From NCBI RefSeq assembly GCF_014649695.1, contig NZ_BMTN01000002.1, positions 124,001 through 188,000 on the forward strand: DNA of 64,000 nt, written 5' to 3'. Source of the stretch: Streptomyces kurssanovii (GTDB taxonomy: Bacteria > Actinomycetota > Actinomycetes > Streptomycetales > Streptomycetaceae). Below the pieces are notes generated by a model. The model did not search any database, was not told where the DNA came from, and worked only from the letters and a program-made list of their open reading frames with translations. Below, in pieces: positions 42,852 through 50,784 of the stretch; position 1 is the first letter of the stretch, and every line of letters starts with the position of its first letter. The translations under genes and the position numbers were made by a program.

Positions 42852-44216
42852 TCAGGGGGTGTGTGCCGAGGCCCGGGCCAGGGCCGGTACGGCGTGGGCG
42901 AGCAGCCCGAGAGCGGCGGCGCCACAGGCGAGGGCCGGCACGACCGCCGCGCCCCAGGCGGCGACGATCGCCTCCACGGGACGGGCCAGGGCTTCGAGAC
43001 CGGGCAGGCGTCCCGCCAGCAGCAGGGCCGGTGCGGCTGCTTCGGCGGCGCAGGCGGCGGCCAGGGCGGTGGCCGCGGGCCCCGCGAAGCCGTGGACGAT
43101 GAGCAGACGCGCGAGGAAGAGCAGCGTGCCGAGGGCGGCGGTCGGGGCGAGTGCGTCCCCGGGGAGCACCAGCCCGGTCGCCGCGAGCAGCGCCATGACC
43201 GTGCCCGTGTACAGGACGAGCGCCGCGAGGAGCAGCGGCCGGGCCCCGGCGGCGAACTCGTCGAGGCCCCGGCTCCGTTCGAGCCTGCGCCGGGCGAGCA
43301 CGGAGAAGAGGTGGGCGCACCAGGCCGCGGGGGCGACGGCCAGCGCGAGCCCGACGAGCGGCGCTGGGTCCATGGGCCAGGCGCCGTCGGGGCCGCCGGT
43401 GGTCACCTCGCGCAGGAGCCCCTGGCCGTAGGCGGCGTAGGCGAGCAGGCACAGCGTCCACATCCGTACGGAGGCGACGGTGCGGCCCTTCGCGCGCAGG
43501 GGCCCGCGGCGCAGGCAGAGCGCGACCGTGACGGCGACCGCGGCGGCGCCGGCCACGCCGACCACGAGCCGGAGCGCGCCTCCGGTGGCCGCCGCGCCGG
43601 TGACCGCGAGGGCGCACACGGCGCCCGGCAGCAACGCCAGGAGGAGCTCCGGGGCGGGGAAGGACCGGCCGGCGCGCGGATCGGCGGCGCGCGCCGGCCG
43701 GACGGGGGCGGCTGTGTGCTCCTTGCCTCGGGGCACACGCGCGTACATCTCCTCGGCGAGAGCGAACACGTCCCGGTGGCGGAAGCGTGCCGCGGTGCGG
43801 TCCGTAACTCCGTGCGCCTCGAGGCCCGCCGCGATCTCCAGCGGGTCGACGGCCTGCTCGCACAGTTCGCGGTGGCGGTGCATGAGCGCCTTGACCGGGT
43901 CGGCCGGCCCCCGGCGTCCCTGCCGTGCGCCCCCGGGGCCGCCGTCGGCGGCCGAGGACCGGGGTGGCTGCCCGGGGCGTACGGTCCGTGTCCGGTCGTC
44001 GTCCCCGGCTCCGGGTCGCGGCGCGGCGCCGGCCTCCGGCGACGGCTCTGCCGCCGCGGCCGGCCGGTGGCCCGTGACCGCGTCGTCGGCGGTCGCGGTG
44101 GCCAGTTCCTCATGGAGCTGGGTGAGGGCCGCGAGGGCGAGGGCCGGGTCGGGCGCCCGGCCGGCGCCCGCCGGTTCCGCGTGCGCCGTGCTCCCGGTGA
44201 CTCTGGGGGCCGTCAT
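42852..44216 (-). CDS. Polytopic membrane protein of the polysaccharide cluster
   Basis: 454 residues; its ATG overlaps the glycosyltransferase stop (ATGA). Residues 1-195 are polar, Ala/Pro/Arg-rich, with a conserved-looking segment (EIAAGLEAHGVTDRTAARFR then HRDVFALAEEMYARVP). Residues about 200-454 hold about eight hydrophobic segments (ELLLALLPGAVCALAV, LLLAALVLYTGTVMALLAA, AIVAAWGAAVVPALACG). No Walker or transferase motif is seen. By position it could be the transporter/flippase partner of the glycosyltransferase, analogous to PelG or PelE/D, but homology is not shown. Confidence 0.8.
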   Translation of the reverse strand: MTAPRVTGSTAHAEPAGAGRAPDPALALAALTQLHEELATATADDAVTGHRPAAAAEPSPEAGAAPRPGAGDDDRTRTVRPGQPPRSSAADGGPGGARQGRRGPADPVKALMHRHRELCEQAVDPLEIAAGLEAHGVTDRTAARFRHRDVFALAEEMYARVPRGKEHTAAPVRPARAADPRAGRSFPAPELLLALLPGAVCALAVTGAAATGGALRLVVGVAGAAAVAVTVALCLRRGPLRAKGRTVASVRMWTLCLLAYAAYGQGLLREVTTGGPDGAWPMDPAPLVGLALAVAPAAWCAHLFSVLARRRLERSRGLDEFAAGARPLLLAALVLYTGTVMALLAATGLVLPGDALAPTAALGTLLFLARLLIVHGFAGPAATALAAACAAEAAAPALLLAGRLPGLEALARPVEAIVAAWGAAVVPALACGAAALGLLAHAVPALARASAHTP

Positions 44217-45883
44217 GGCTGTGTCTCCTTCGCCGTCTCCGGTGGAGCTCCGGCCGCGACGAGACGCGGCTCCTCCGCCCAGCTCGGGGTGCGGGGGCGG
44301 GCCGGCGCGCCGGTCCACGGGGCCGGTACGTGACACTCGGCCGGGTGCGCGAAGGGCAGCGGCCCGCCGTCGGCGTCGACGACGTCCCGCTGGACCGGCG
44401 AGTGCGACATCAGCTCCAGATAGATGCCGCGAAATGCCGTCAGGTTCTGTTCCACGGTGAAGAGTTCGAGTGCGCGGGCGCGCGCCGCGGCGCCGAGGCG
44501 CTCCCGCCGTGCCCCGTCACGCAGCAGGGAGACGCAGGCGTCGGCGAGCGCCCGCGGATTGCGCGGGGGCACGACGAGCCCGGTGCCGCCGATGACCTCC
44601 ACGACCGCGCCCACGTCCGTGGACACGGTCGCGCGACCGCAGAACATCGCCTCGACGAGGCTGATCGGGAAGCCCTCGACGACGCTGGACAGGACGACCA
44701 CTCCCCCTGCCGCGTAGGCGTCGACGAGCTCCGGCGCCTCGGGGCCGCCGATCTCCTCGAAGGAGACCGGGTTGTCGCCGACGGCATGGGCGCCGTCGGC
44801 CTCGTCGGGGAAGAGCTGGGCGGCGAGCGCCTTGCAGTGGGCGAGGTAGGTGAGCGCCTCCGGGCTCTGCGCGGGCGCGCCGAACAGCCGGAGCCTGGCG
44901 AGCGGTTCCGTCCTGCGGATCTCGGCGAAGGCGTGGAGCAGGGAGATGAGGTCCTTGGAGGGCTCGATCCGTCCGACCCAGACGAGGGTGTGCGGATCGC
45001 CGGTGTCGACGCTCTCGCCGACGGCCGCGAAACGATCCGCCTCCATGCCGGGATAGACGGTGCGCAGCTTCTCGCGGGCCGCGCCGCACCTCTCCTGCCA
45101 GCGGCGTGCGTGGCTGTTGCCGGGCGTGATGACGGACGCCTGCCGGTAGACCTCGGCGGCCAGCTGACCGTGGAAGGCGGCGAGAAGGGCCCGGACCGGC
45201 GCGCTCAGCCCGGCGTCGGTGGCCGCGAGGTAGTGGGCTCGCAGTTGGACGCCGTACTCGGTGACCAGCAGCGGGACTCCGCAGAAGCGTTTGGCCAACA
45301 GGCCGGGCAGGGCCGCCGGTCCGCCGGCTGCCGCGTGGCAGAGATCGGCCGCGCCGAGGCCGTCCTCGTCGTACCAGTCGAGGAGCAGGGGGCGCAGGGC
45401 CCGCTCGAGCCGGTCGGCGAAGGCGAGGTGGTCCACCACCGTCGCGCCGTGGACGGTGCGGCGTGTGCCGGGCGCCCGGCAGGCCGACTCGAGGGCGCGC
45501 ACGGCCGTCTCCGAGCGGAGGGCGGCGTACAGCCCGCCGTGCTCACGGGCGAGTTCCGCCAGTCCGTACAGCCCGTCGGCGAATCCGTCGCCGTCGGCGC
45601 ACACCGCGGCGGCGAGGTCCTTGAAATGGCCCGCGAAGCGCCGGCGTTCCCGCCGCCCGTACGTCCGGCCGTCGTCCGCCGGTGCCCACAGGGCCGCCGT
45701 GCGCACCCTGCGTACCTGCGGCGGGAGCTGGATGCAGCCGTGCTTCTCCTGCTGGGCGCTCCGGCTGAGGGCGTACAGGTCGAACTCGTGCTGCTCGAGC
45801 CCGCGCACCAGCCGGTCGCACCAGAGTCTGGACTCACCGGTCGCATACGGATAACCACCCTCCGTAAGCAGTCCGATCCGCAC
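44213..45883 (-). CDS. PelF-like GT4-family glycosyltransferase with DUF3492 domain
   Basis: 556 residues from a GTG with GGGGG 7 nt upstream. The DUF3492 N-domain begins MRIGLLTEGGYPYATGESRL and includes VRRVRTAALWAP. The GT4 C-domain has HTLVWVGRIEPSKDLISLLH (donor loop), LRLFGAPAQSP and the E-x7-E motif around SSVVEGFPISLVEAMFCG, with VPPRNPRALAD. PelF, the UDP-GlcNAc/GalNAc-using polymerase of Pel exopolysaccharide, has this architecture. It is cytoplasmic. It is first of a minus-strand run GT, membrane protein, SDR, spherulin-4-like hydrolase. The tail beyond residue 500 is Pro-rich. Confidence 0.88.
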   Translation of the reverse strand: MRIGLLTEGGYPYATGESRLWCDRLVRGLEQHEFDLYALSRSAQQEKHGCIQLPPQVRRVRTAALWAPADDGRTYGRRERRRFAGHFKDLAAAVCADGDGFADGLYGLAELAREHGGLYAALRSETAVRALESACRAPGTRRTVHGATVVDHLAFADRLERALRPLLLDWYDEDGLGAADLCHAAAGGPAALPGLLAKRFCGVPLLVTEYGVQLRAHYLAATDAGLSAPVRALLAAFHGQLAAEVYRQASVITPGNSHARRWQERCGAAREKLRTVYPGMEADRFAAVGESVDTGDPHTLVWVGRIEPSKDLISLLHAFAEIRRTEPLARLRLFGAPAQSPEALTYLAHCKALAAQLFPDEADGAHAVGDNPVSFEEIGGPEAPELVDAYAAGGVVVLSSVVEGFPISLVEAMFCGRATVSTDVGAVVEVIGGTGLVVPPRNPRALADACVSLLRDGARRERLGAAARARALELFTVEQNLTAFRGIYLELMSHSPVQRDVVDADGGPLPFAHPAECHVPAPWTGAPARPRTPSWAEEPRLVAAGAPPETAKETQP

Positions 45884-45964
45884 AGGTGCACCCCCGATCT
45901 CCCTTTGTGGGCGGCCGCCGTCGATTTCCGGCGACTCACAGCGGAACGACGTTAAGCGGACATG

Positions 45965-46002
45965 CCGGTGGCGCGACGGACGGTTGTCCGTCGCGCCACC
46001 GG
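45965..46002 (-). terminator. Perfect 17-bp hairpin
   Basis: CCGGTGGCGCGACGGAC / GTCCGTCGCGCCACCGG with loop GGTT lies 107 nt after the DUF3152 stop and 82 nt before the glycosyltransferase start. It most likely ends the DUF3152 transcript and separates it from the polysaccharide genes. Confidence 0.78.
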
Positions 46003-46108
46003 AAGGGGTGAATGCACGTAACTTTCGCAGCCGGGTGGCGTTCTGTCGCGCTACGCTGCGACTCGCCTACAGGGGGTCAGGCTACGGCCAGTACGTGAGA
46101 GGGGTGGC

Positions 46109-47452
46109 TCAATCGCCGGGGTACACCCAGGGGTTGGCCCGGCACTTGACGCCGCCGACGTCCAGCGTCTTGGTCTGCTGCTGCATCACGGGCGCGAGCG
46201 CGCCCGGTGTGGTGCAGTTCACGTGGTTGTAGCCGAGGCGGTGCCCGACCTCGTGATTGATGAGCATCTGGCGATACGCCAGCATCGCGTCGTCGCCGTA
46301 GGTCTCCGCGCCCTGCGCCCACCGGAACGCGTTGATCATCACGCGCTCGGTCGAGGCGGAGTCGCAGGAGACGTTGTCCACCGTCGTGTCGAGCCCGGAC
46401 TTCGCGCACCAGACGGCGGTCGTCCCGGGACTGGCCAGCGTTATGACGAATTCGGCCTCGCCCGACGAGATCCGCTCGAAGGTCATGGCCCCGCCGTGCG
46501 CCCAGCTGCGGTCGTCGTTCAGCGTCTCCTGCACGGCCCTCGCGAAGAGGCCGGCGTCCAGCCCGAGGCCCTTCTCGACGTCGATGCGATATGTGACCTT
46601 GCGGCCCTTGCCGGGCGCCTTGTCGAAGCCGGGAACAGCCTCGAAGTCACCGGAGGCCTTGAGCTCCGGGTCGATCGGGAACTGCCGCGTCATGAGCTGC
46701 TGGTAGGTCGGGGCCGCGGCCGGCGGCTTCGCGGCCTGGGGCGGCGTGGGCCTGCCCTCCGAGCGGTCGGGCCGCTGCTGCGCCCCCCGCTCCTCACCGG
46801 ACGCCTGCGAGCCGATCTCGCCCGACCGGTCCGTCGCGACCTGCCCGGCCACCACCACGGCGAGCACGGTGGTCACCGCGGCGGCCGCGATCCCGGTGAA
46901 CGTCCGGCCCTTGCCGCCCTTGGCCGGCGGTTCCCCGGCCGGAGCGGCGTCCGGGTCGGGAACACCCTCGGCCTCGGTGTCCGCCGCGATCTCGGGCGGC
47001 CGCCCGTACCCCGGGTCCCAGTCGGTGACGGAGTCGTAGGGATAGTCGGGCGAGTACCGGTCAGGGCGCGGCGGGCGCGGGTCAGGGGCCTGGTCGAAGG
47101 CCTCGACGTACTCCCGTCGCGGGCCCGGTATACGCGGCCCGCCGGTCATGGTGCGCGGCTGAGGCGGCTGGACGCGCTGCGCGCCCTGCGCCGGCGGGGC
47201 GCCCTGCCGGTCCCCCCACCCGCCGCCCGGCTCGCGGTGCTCCGGGTGCCCGCCGCGGGCGTGCGGCGTCCCGTGATCGCCGCCGTGACCAGGAGCGTTC
47301 CACGCGGGACCGGCACCCTGACCGGCCGCGGGCCTGCGTCGGCCGTTCCCGGGTACGGCGGTCACGGCCTCCCGTTCACCGGAGTCCGGTCCACCGTCCG
47401 TGCCGGTGCGGTCTCCCTTCGGGAGGGGGCCCTTGCGGCTGTGTCGTCCCAC
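46109..47452 (-). CDS. DUF3152 metzincin-like membrane-anchored protein
   Basis: 447 residues. The first about 185 are a cytoplasmic Pro/Gly/Arg-rich disordered region. One transmembrane helix follows (TFTGIAAAAVTTVLAVVVAG), then an extracellular domain with the zinc motif MLINHEVGHRLGYNHVNC (HExxHxxGxxH, as in metzincins). This is DUF3152; M. tuberculosis Rv3207c is the counterpart. Conserved cysteines (VWCAKSG, VSCDSAS, NCTTPG, VKCRAN) suggest disulfides. It is a likely secreted protease or binding protein with unknown substrate. It lies 8 nt from the upstream alpha/beta hydrolase gene: an operon. Confidence 0.9.
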   Translation of the reverse strand: MGRHSRKGPLPKGDRTGTDGGPDSGEREAVTAVPGNGRRRPAAGQGAGPAWNAPGHGGDHGTPHARGGHPEHREPGGGWGDRQGAPPAQGAQRVQPPQPRTMTGGPRIPGPRREYVEAFDQAPDPRPPRPDRYSPDYPYDSVTDWDPGYGRPPEIAADTEAEGVPDPDAAPAGEPPAKGGKGRTFTGIAAAAVTTVLAVVVAGQVATDRSGEIGSQASGEERGAQQRPDRSEGRPTPPQAAKPPAAAPTYQQLMTRQFPIDPELKASGDFEAVPGFDKAPGKGRKVTYRIDVEKGLGLDAGLFARAVQETLNDDRSWAHGGAMTFERISSGEAEFVITLASPGTTAVWCAKSGLDTTVDNVSCDSASTERVMINAFRWAQGAETYGDDAMLAYRQMLINHEVGHRLGYNHVNCTTPGALAPVMQQQTKTLDVGGVKCRANPWVYPGD

Positions 47453-47460
47453 GCCCCGGA

Positions 47461-48426
47461 TCAGCTCCTACCGCAGTCGTCGAGCAGCTCCCGGAAGGCC
47501 TGGGCGACCGCTTCCGGGTACTCCATCATCGCAACGTGCCCGGCGTCCGGGAGCGTCAGCATCCGGGAACCCCGGAACGCCACTGCCGCCTTGCGCGCCA
47601 TACGGTACGAGATGAGCTGGTCCTTGCGCCCGTAGACGAGGAGGGTCGGAGCGAGCACACGTTCCGCCTGGCGCCACAGCCCCTGCTGTCCGCCGAGGGT
47701 GTAGGCGTCCACGATCCCCCGCGCCGACCTGGTCATCGCGTCCCAGAAGTAGGGAAGGCCCATCCGCCGCTCCATCTCCTCGACGGCGTGGCGGAGGGCT
47801 TCGTCCGTCACCCGTGAGGGGTCTCCGTAACACAGCGCCAGTACCCCGCGCGTGCGGCGTTCGGCGGTCCAGTCCTTGGTCATCCGCGCGAAGAGCCCGG
47901 TGACTCCCGGCATCGCGAGCAACGCGGTCGGCACGGCGGAGCGCTGCACGCGAAGCTCGGGAAGGGCGGGCGAGACGAGGGTCAGGGTGCGCACCAGGTC
48001 GGGCCTGACGGCCGCGACGCGGGTACAGACGGCACCGCCGAGGGAGTTGCCCAGCAGATGGACGGGGCCGCGGGCGCTCGCGTCGAGGAAACGGATCACC
48101 GCCCTGGCGTGGCCGGTGACCGAGTAGTTGCCGTCGTCCGGCGGCGGTGAGTCCCCGAAGCCGGGCAGGTCGATCGCCTCGCCGTCCACGACGTCCTCGA
48201 GCCGCGCCATCAGCGCCGACCAGTTCTGCGAGGAGCCGCCCAGCCCGTGCACGTACAGCGCGGGCGCCAGTCCGGCGCGCGCCGGGGGCCTGGAGCGGAC
48301 CGTCAGGGTGAGCCCGGGCAGGGACACGGAACGGAGCTTCTCGCCGTCGGCGACGTGCACCGTCGCGACCTTCGGGGCCATCGCGGCACTGAGGGCGCGG
48401 GCTCCCGGCAGCTCGGTCGAAGACAT
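47461..48426 (-). CDS. Alpha/beta-hydrolase-fold protein
   Basis: 321 residues. LYVHGLGGSSQNW (oxyanion strand), nucleophile LLGNSLGGAV, the acid region LLVYGRKDQLIS and the His in LPDAGHVAMME complete a Ser/Asp/His triad. There is no signal peptide. It belongs to the broad epoxide-hydrolase/lipase-like group; the M. tuberculosis neighbour at this place is a lipV-type hydrolase elsewhere in the block. Substrate is unknown. It is co-transcribed with the DUF3152 gene. Confidence 0.9.
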   Translation of the reverse strand: MSSTELPGARALSAAMAPKVATVHVADGEKLRSVSLPGLTLTVRSRPPARAGLAPALYVHGLGGSSQNWSALMARLEDVVDGEAIDLPGFGDSPPPDDGNYSVTGHARAVIRFLDASARGPVHLLGNSLGGAVCTRVAAVRPDLVRTLTLVSPALPELRVQRSAVPTALLAMPGVTGLFARMTKDWTAERRTRGVLALCYGDPSRVTDEALRHAVEEMERRMGLPYFWDAMTRSARGIVDAYTLGGQQGLWRQAERVLAPTLLVYGRKDQLISYRMARKAAVAFRGSRMLTLPDAGHVAMMEYPEAVAQAFRELLDDCGRS

Positions 48427-48594
48427 GCGGCAATGTTACGAGACGATCACGCGGTGCTTGATGTGTTCGGCGTCACACATCACTCGCGTCCTACCGGGCA
48501 CCCGGACCTCGTCACCGAATCACCGCGTAGCGACATGAATCAGTACCTCATAGGCTCGTATCAAAAGCGCGCTCTCCATCGAAAGCGGTGCCGC

Positions 48595-48819
48595 ATGTCA
48601 GTCGATCCGACCGATCCCGAGACCTTCGAGGAAGACGAGAACGAGAACAGCGGGACGCGTGCGGAAGAGGTCCCCGAGGCCGATGCCGCCGAGCAGCACA
48701 CCGACGTGCGCGCCGAGCGCGACGACCCGATGAACCACGTCGACCCGGCCGCCGCGAACGAGGCGGACGCCGTCGAACAGACCCGTGTGGTCAAGCTCGA
48801 CGAGGACGACTACCGGTGA
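48595..48819 (+). CDS. Small acidic protein (74 aa)
   Basis: It starts MSVDPTDPETFEEDENENSG and ends VVKLDEDDYR. About a third of residues are Asp/Glu; no domain or membrane segment is visible and it is probably disordered. Upstream of the ATG there is only a weak AAAGCGG. An in-frame extension upstream is possible. Function is unknown; it may be a stress or nucleoid-type small protein. Confidence 0.6.
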   Translation: MSVDPTDPETFEEDENENSGTRAEEVPEADAAEQHTDVRAERDDPMNHVDPAAANEADAVEQTRVVKLDEDDYR

Positions 48820-49014
48820 CCTGCCGCCCGTTGCCCCGGTATGTCCGTGCAAGGTGCGGGAACCGGCAGCTTCCGAGACTGTCCGGTCCGTGAAATCCTG
48901 CGTCCGCACGACGCACAGCCGGGTTACCCAAAAGTACGATGGCGGGCGCGGCGCACAGCGCGCGCGGAGTCCCGCGCCGGGTCGGACAATTCTTGTTCGA
49001 AGAAGTGTCCGCCC

Positions 49015-49042
49015 GAACTGTGCTTGTCAGAACTGTGCTTGT
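49015..49042 (+). repeat. Direct repeat upstream of the TetR gene (possible operator)
   Basis: Two perfect copies of a 13-mer (GAACTGTGCTTGT at 49015-49027 and 49030-49042) spaced by 2 nt, ending 19 nt before the TetR GTG. It could be a repressor or activator site for autoregulation, or a promoter element. TetR proteins usually bind inverted repeats, so a direct repeat is unusual. Confidence 0.55.
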
Positions 49043-49061
49043 TCTTACATTGGGAGGCGGC

Positions 49062-49706
49062 GTGACAGCCATCGAGCAGACAGAGGCGGCGCGCCCGCGG
49101 GGCACGCGCCTGCCACGCCGAGCCCGTAGAAACCAGCTTCTGGGCGCCGCCCAGGAAGTTTTCGTGGCTCAGGGCTACCACTCGGCGGCGATGGACGACA
49201 TCGCCGAGCGTGCCGGAGTCAGCAAGCCCGTGCTCTACCAGCACTTCCCGGGCAAGCTCGAGCTCTACCTCGCGCTGCTGGACCAGCACTGCGAGTCGCT
49301 GCTCCAGGCCGTCCGCGGTGCGCTCGCCTCGACGACGGACAACAAGCTCCGCGTCGCCGCCACCATGGACGCCTACTTCGCCTACGTCGAGGACGAGGGC
49401 GGCGCCTTCCGGCTGGTCTTCGAGTCGGACCTGACCAACGAGCCCGCCGTCCGTGAGCGTGTGGACCGGGTGTCGTTGCAGTGCGCCGAGGCCATCTCCG
49501 ACGTGATCGCGGAGGACACGGGCCTGTCCAAGGACGAGTCGATGCTGCTGGCGGTGGGTCTGGGCGGCGTCTCCCAGGTCGTCGCCCGGTACTGGCTCTC
49601 CAGCGGCTCGGCCATCCCGCGCGACACCGCGGTGCAGCTGCTCACGTCGCTGGCCTGGCGCGGTATCGCGGGCTTCCCGCTGCACGGCACCGACCAGCAG
49701 CACTGA
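49062..49706 (+). CDS. TetR-family transcriptional regulator
   Basis: 214 residues from a GTG with GGGAGG 4 nt upstream. The N-terminal HTH is canonical: RRNQLLGAAQEVFVAQGYHS, then MDDIAERAGVSKPVLYQHFPGKLELY. The C-terminal ligand domain (residues about 80-200) is all-helical. M. tuberculosis Rv3208 sits at the same place before a DUF3107 gene. The effector is unknown. The 13-bp direct repeat just upstream is a candidate autoregulatory site. Confidence 0.93.
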   Translation: MTAIEQTEAARPRGTRLPRRARRNQLLGAAQEVFVAQGYHSAAMDDIAERAGVSKPVLYQHFPGKLELYLALLDQHCESLLQAVRGALASTTDNKLRVAATMDAYFAYVEDEGGAFRLVFESDLTNEPAVRERVDRVSLQCAEAISDVIAEDTGLSKDESMLLAVGLGGVSQVVARYWLSSGSAIPRDTAVQLLTSLAWRGIAGFPLHGTDQQH

Positions 49707-49855
49707 GACCGGGCCCCCGGCCGGGGGCCCGGCGTCCGGCTGTTCGCTCCTGGCGTTTCCGGGGGGCGCCTGACGGCTGCCGCCTTGGGGCTAATGTGTG
49801 CTGCGTACGGCGCGGCTGACCGCGCAACGCACTGACCGTTCGGAGGGACATAGCC

Positions 49856-50083
49856 GTGGAGGTCAAGATCGGCGTGCAGCACGCGCCCCGGGAGCTCGTT
49901 CTGGAGAGCGGGGAGTCCGCCGAGGAGGTCGAGCGCGTCGTGGCAGAAGCGCTGGCCGGCAAGTCGCAGCTGCTCAGCCTCACGGACGAGAAGGGCCGCA
50001 GGGTCCTGGTGCCGGTCGACAGGCTCGCTTATGTCGACATCGGCGAGTCCACGACGCGGCGCGTAGGGTTCGGCGCGCTGTAG
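49856..50083 (+). CDS. DUF3107 family protein
   Basis: 75 residues from a GTG with GGAGGG 8 nt upstream: EVKIGVQHAPRELVLESGES, then LVPVDRLAYVDIGES and a VGFGAL tail. It matches DUF3107, a small actinobacterial family that includes the M. tuberculosis TB9.4 protein (Rv3208A), next to the TetR gene in both. Function is unknown. A 17-bp hairpin terminator follows. Confidence 0.93.
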   Translation: MEVKIGVQHAPRELVLESGESAEEVERVVAEALAGKSQLLSLTDEKGRRVLVPVDRLAYVDIGESTTRRVGFGAL

Positions 50084-50138
50084 CGCGACGGCGGCGCACG
50101 GCACGGGCGGTGTCCGGGCGAGCGTGGTGAAGCATTTC

Positions 50139-50177
50139 GGAAGAGGGCCCGGCGGGACGACCGCCGGGCCCTCTTCC
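50139..50177 (+). terminator. Strong terminator after the DUF3107 gene
   Basis: A 17-bp perfect stem (GGAAGAGGGCCCGGCGG / CCGCCGGGCCCTCTTCC) with 5-nt loop GACGA. It separates the TetR-DUF3107 unit from the next gene. Confidence 0.9.
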
Positions 50178-50290
50178 GCTGCTCAGGGCTGCTCCGAACC
50201 GCCGGTAGGAGGGTTGCGTTCCGTGCACGCCGGGTAGTACGGGCTACGACCGTCCCAGGCCCCCGCCCGGCGTCCGTGAGGAGATCAGCA

Positions 50291-50560
50291 GTGCTCTTGG
50301 AATCGCTCGGTTCTGTCCTGCTCGGGCTCGCGCTGTCCTGGGCGGCGGTCCACCACCTCGGTGACCGGCTCCCCTCTCGCAGGGCGGTCTTCGCCACCGG
50401 CGCGGTGGGGGCGCTCTTCGGCGCATACGTGACGCATGTGGCCCTCGGGCCCGGTCACTTCCTCGCGACCTTGCTGGGGGCCGTGGCGATCGGGGCGGTG
50501 CTGCTCTCGCTGCTGATCCGCCCGTCCACCCGCAGACTGCGCCGCGCGTTCCCTTTCTGA
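50291..50560 (+). CDS. Small two- or three-span membrane protein (89 aa)
   Basis: Start at the GTG at 50291 with GAGGAG 7 nt upstream; a GTG 15 nt earlier is less likely. Hydrophobic segments: LGSVLLGLALSWAAVHHL, VFATGAVGALFGAYVTHVAL and FLATLLGAVAIGAVLLSLLI, ending RRLRRAFPF. No known family; probably a membrane protein with the N-terminus outside. Confidence 0.72.
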   Translation: MLLESLGSVLLGLALSWAAVHHLGDRLPSRRAVFATGAVGALFGAYVTHVALGPGHFLATLLGAVAIGAVLLSLLIRPSTRRLRRAFPF

Positions 50561-50606
50561 GCCCGCACGACGTCCGGCCGCCCCGAGGACGGCCGGAGGA
50601 CGAGCC

Positions 50607-50690
50607 CGGCGACGAACCGGGCGGACGGCCGGACGACGGACCGGGCGGACGACCGGACGACGGACCGGGCGGACGACCGGACGACGGACC
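50607..50690. repeat. 24-bp tandem repeat, non-coding
   Basis: Two perfect copies (50631-50654, 50655-50678) of GGACGACGGACCGGGCGGAC followed by GACC, plus a degenerate copy before them (4 mismatches) and a 12-nt partial after. It lies between convergent genes 50560 and 50785 and has the CCGG/GAC bias of slippage arrays. No protein frame supported there looks real. Confidence 0.85.
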
Positions 50691-50784
50691 TGACCCTGGC
50701 GGCGACGCCGGGACGCAAGGCCCCGGGAAACGCGCCTTAGGCCCTTTCCCGAAGCATTCCCCCTGGGCCGGCGAAAGCCGTCAC

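Noticed and set aside
49024-49051. TTGTCA/TACATT as a TetR promoter
   Set aside because: Transcription would start about at the GTG, leaving no room for the GGGAGG ribosome site; the spacing is 16 nt and unconvincing.
50455-50718. Minus-strand Arg/Ser/Val frame over the tandem repeat
   Set aside because: It is only the repeat translated; the overlapping plus-strand gene 50291-50560 has a better start.
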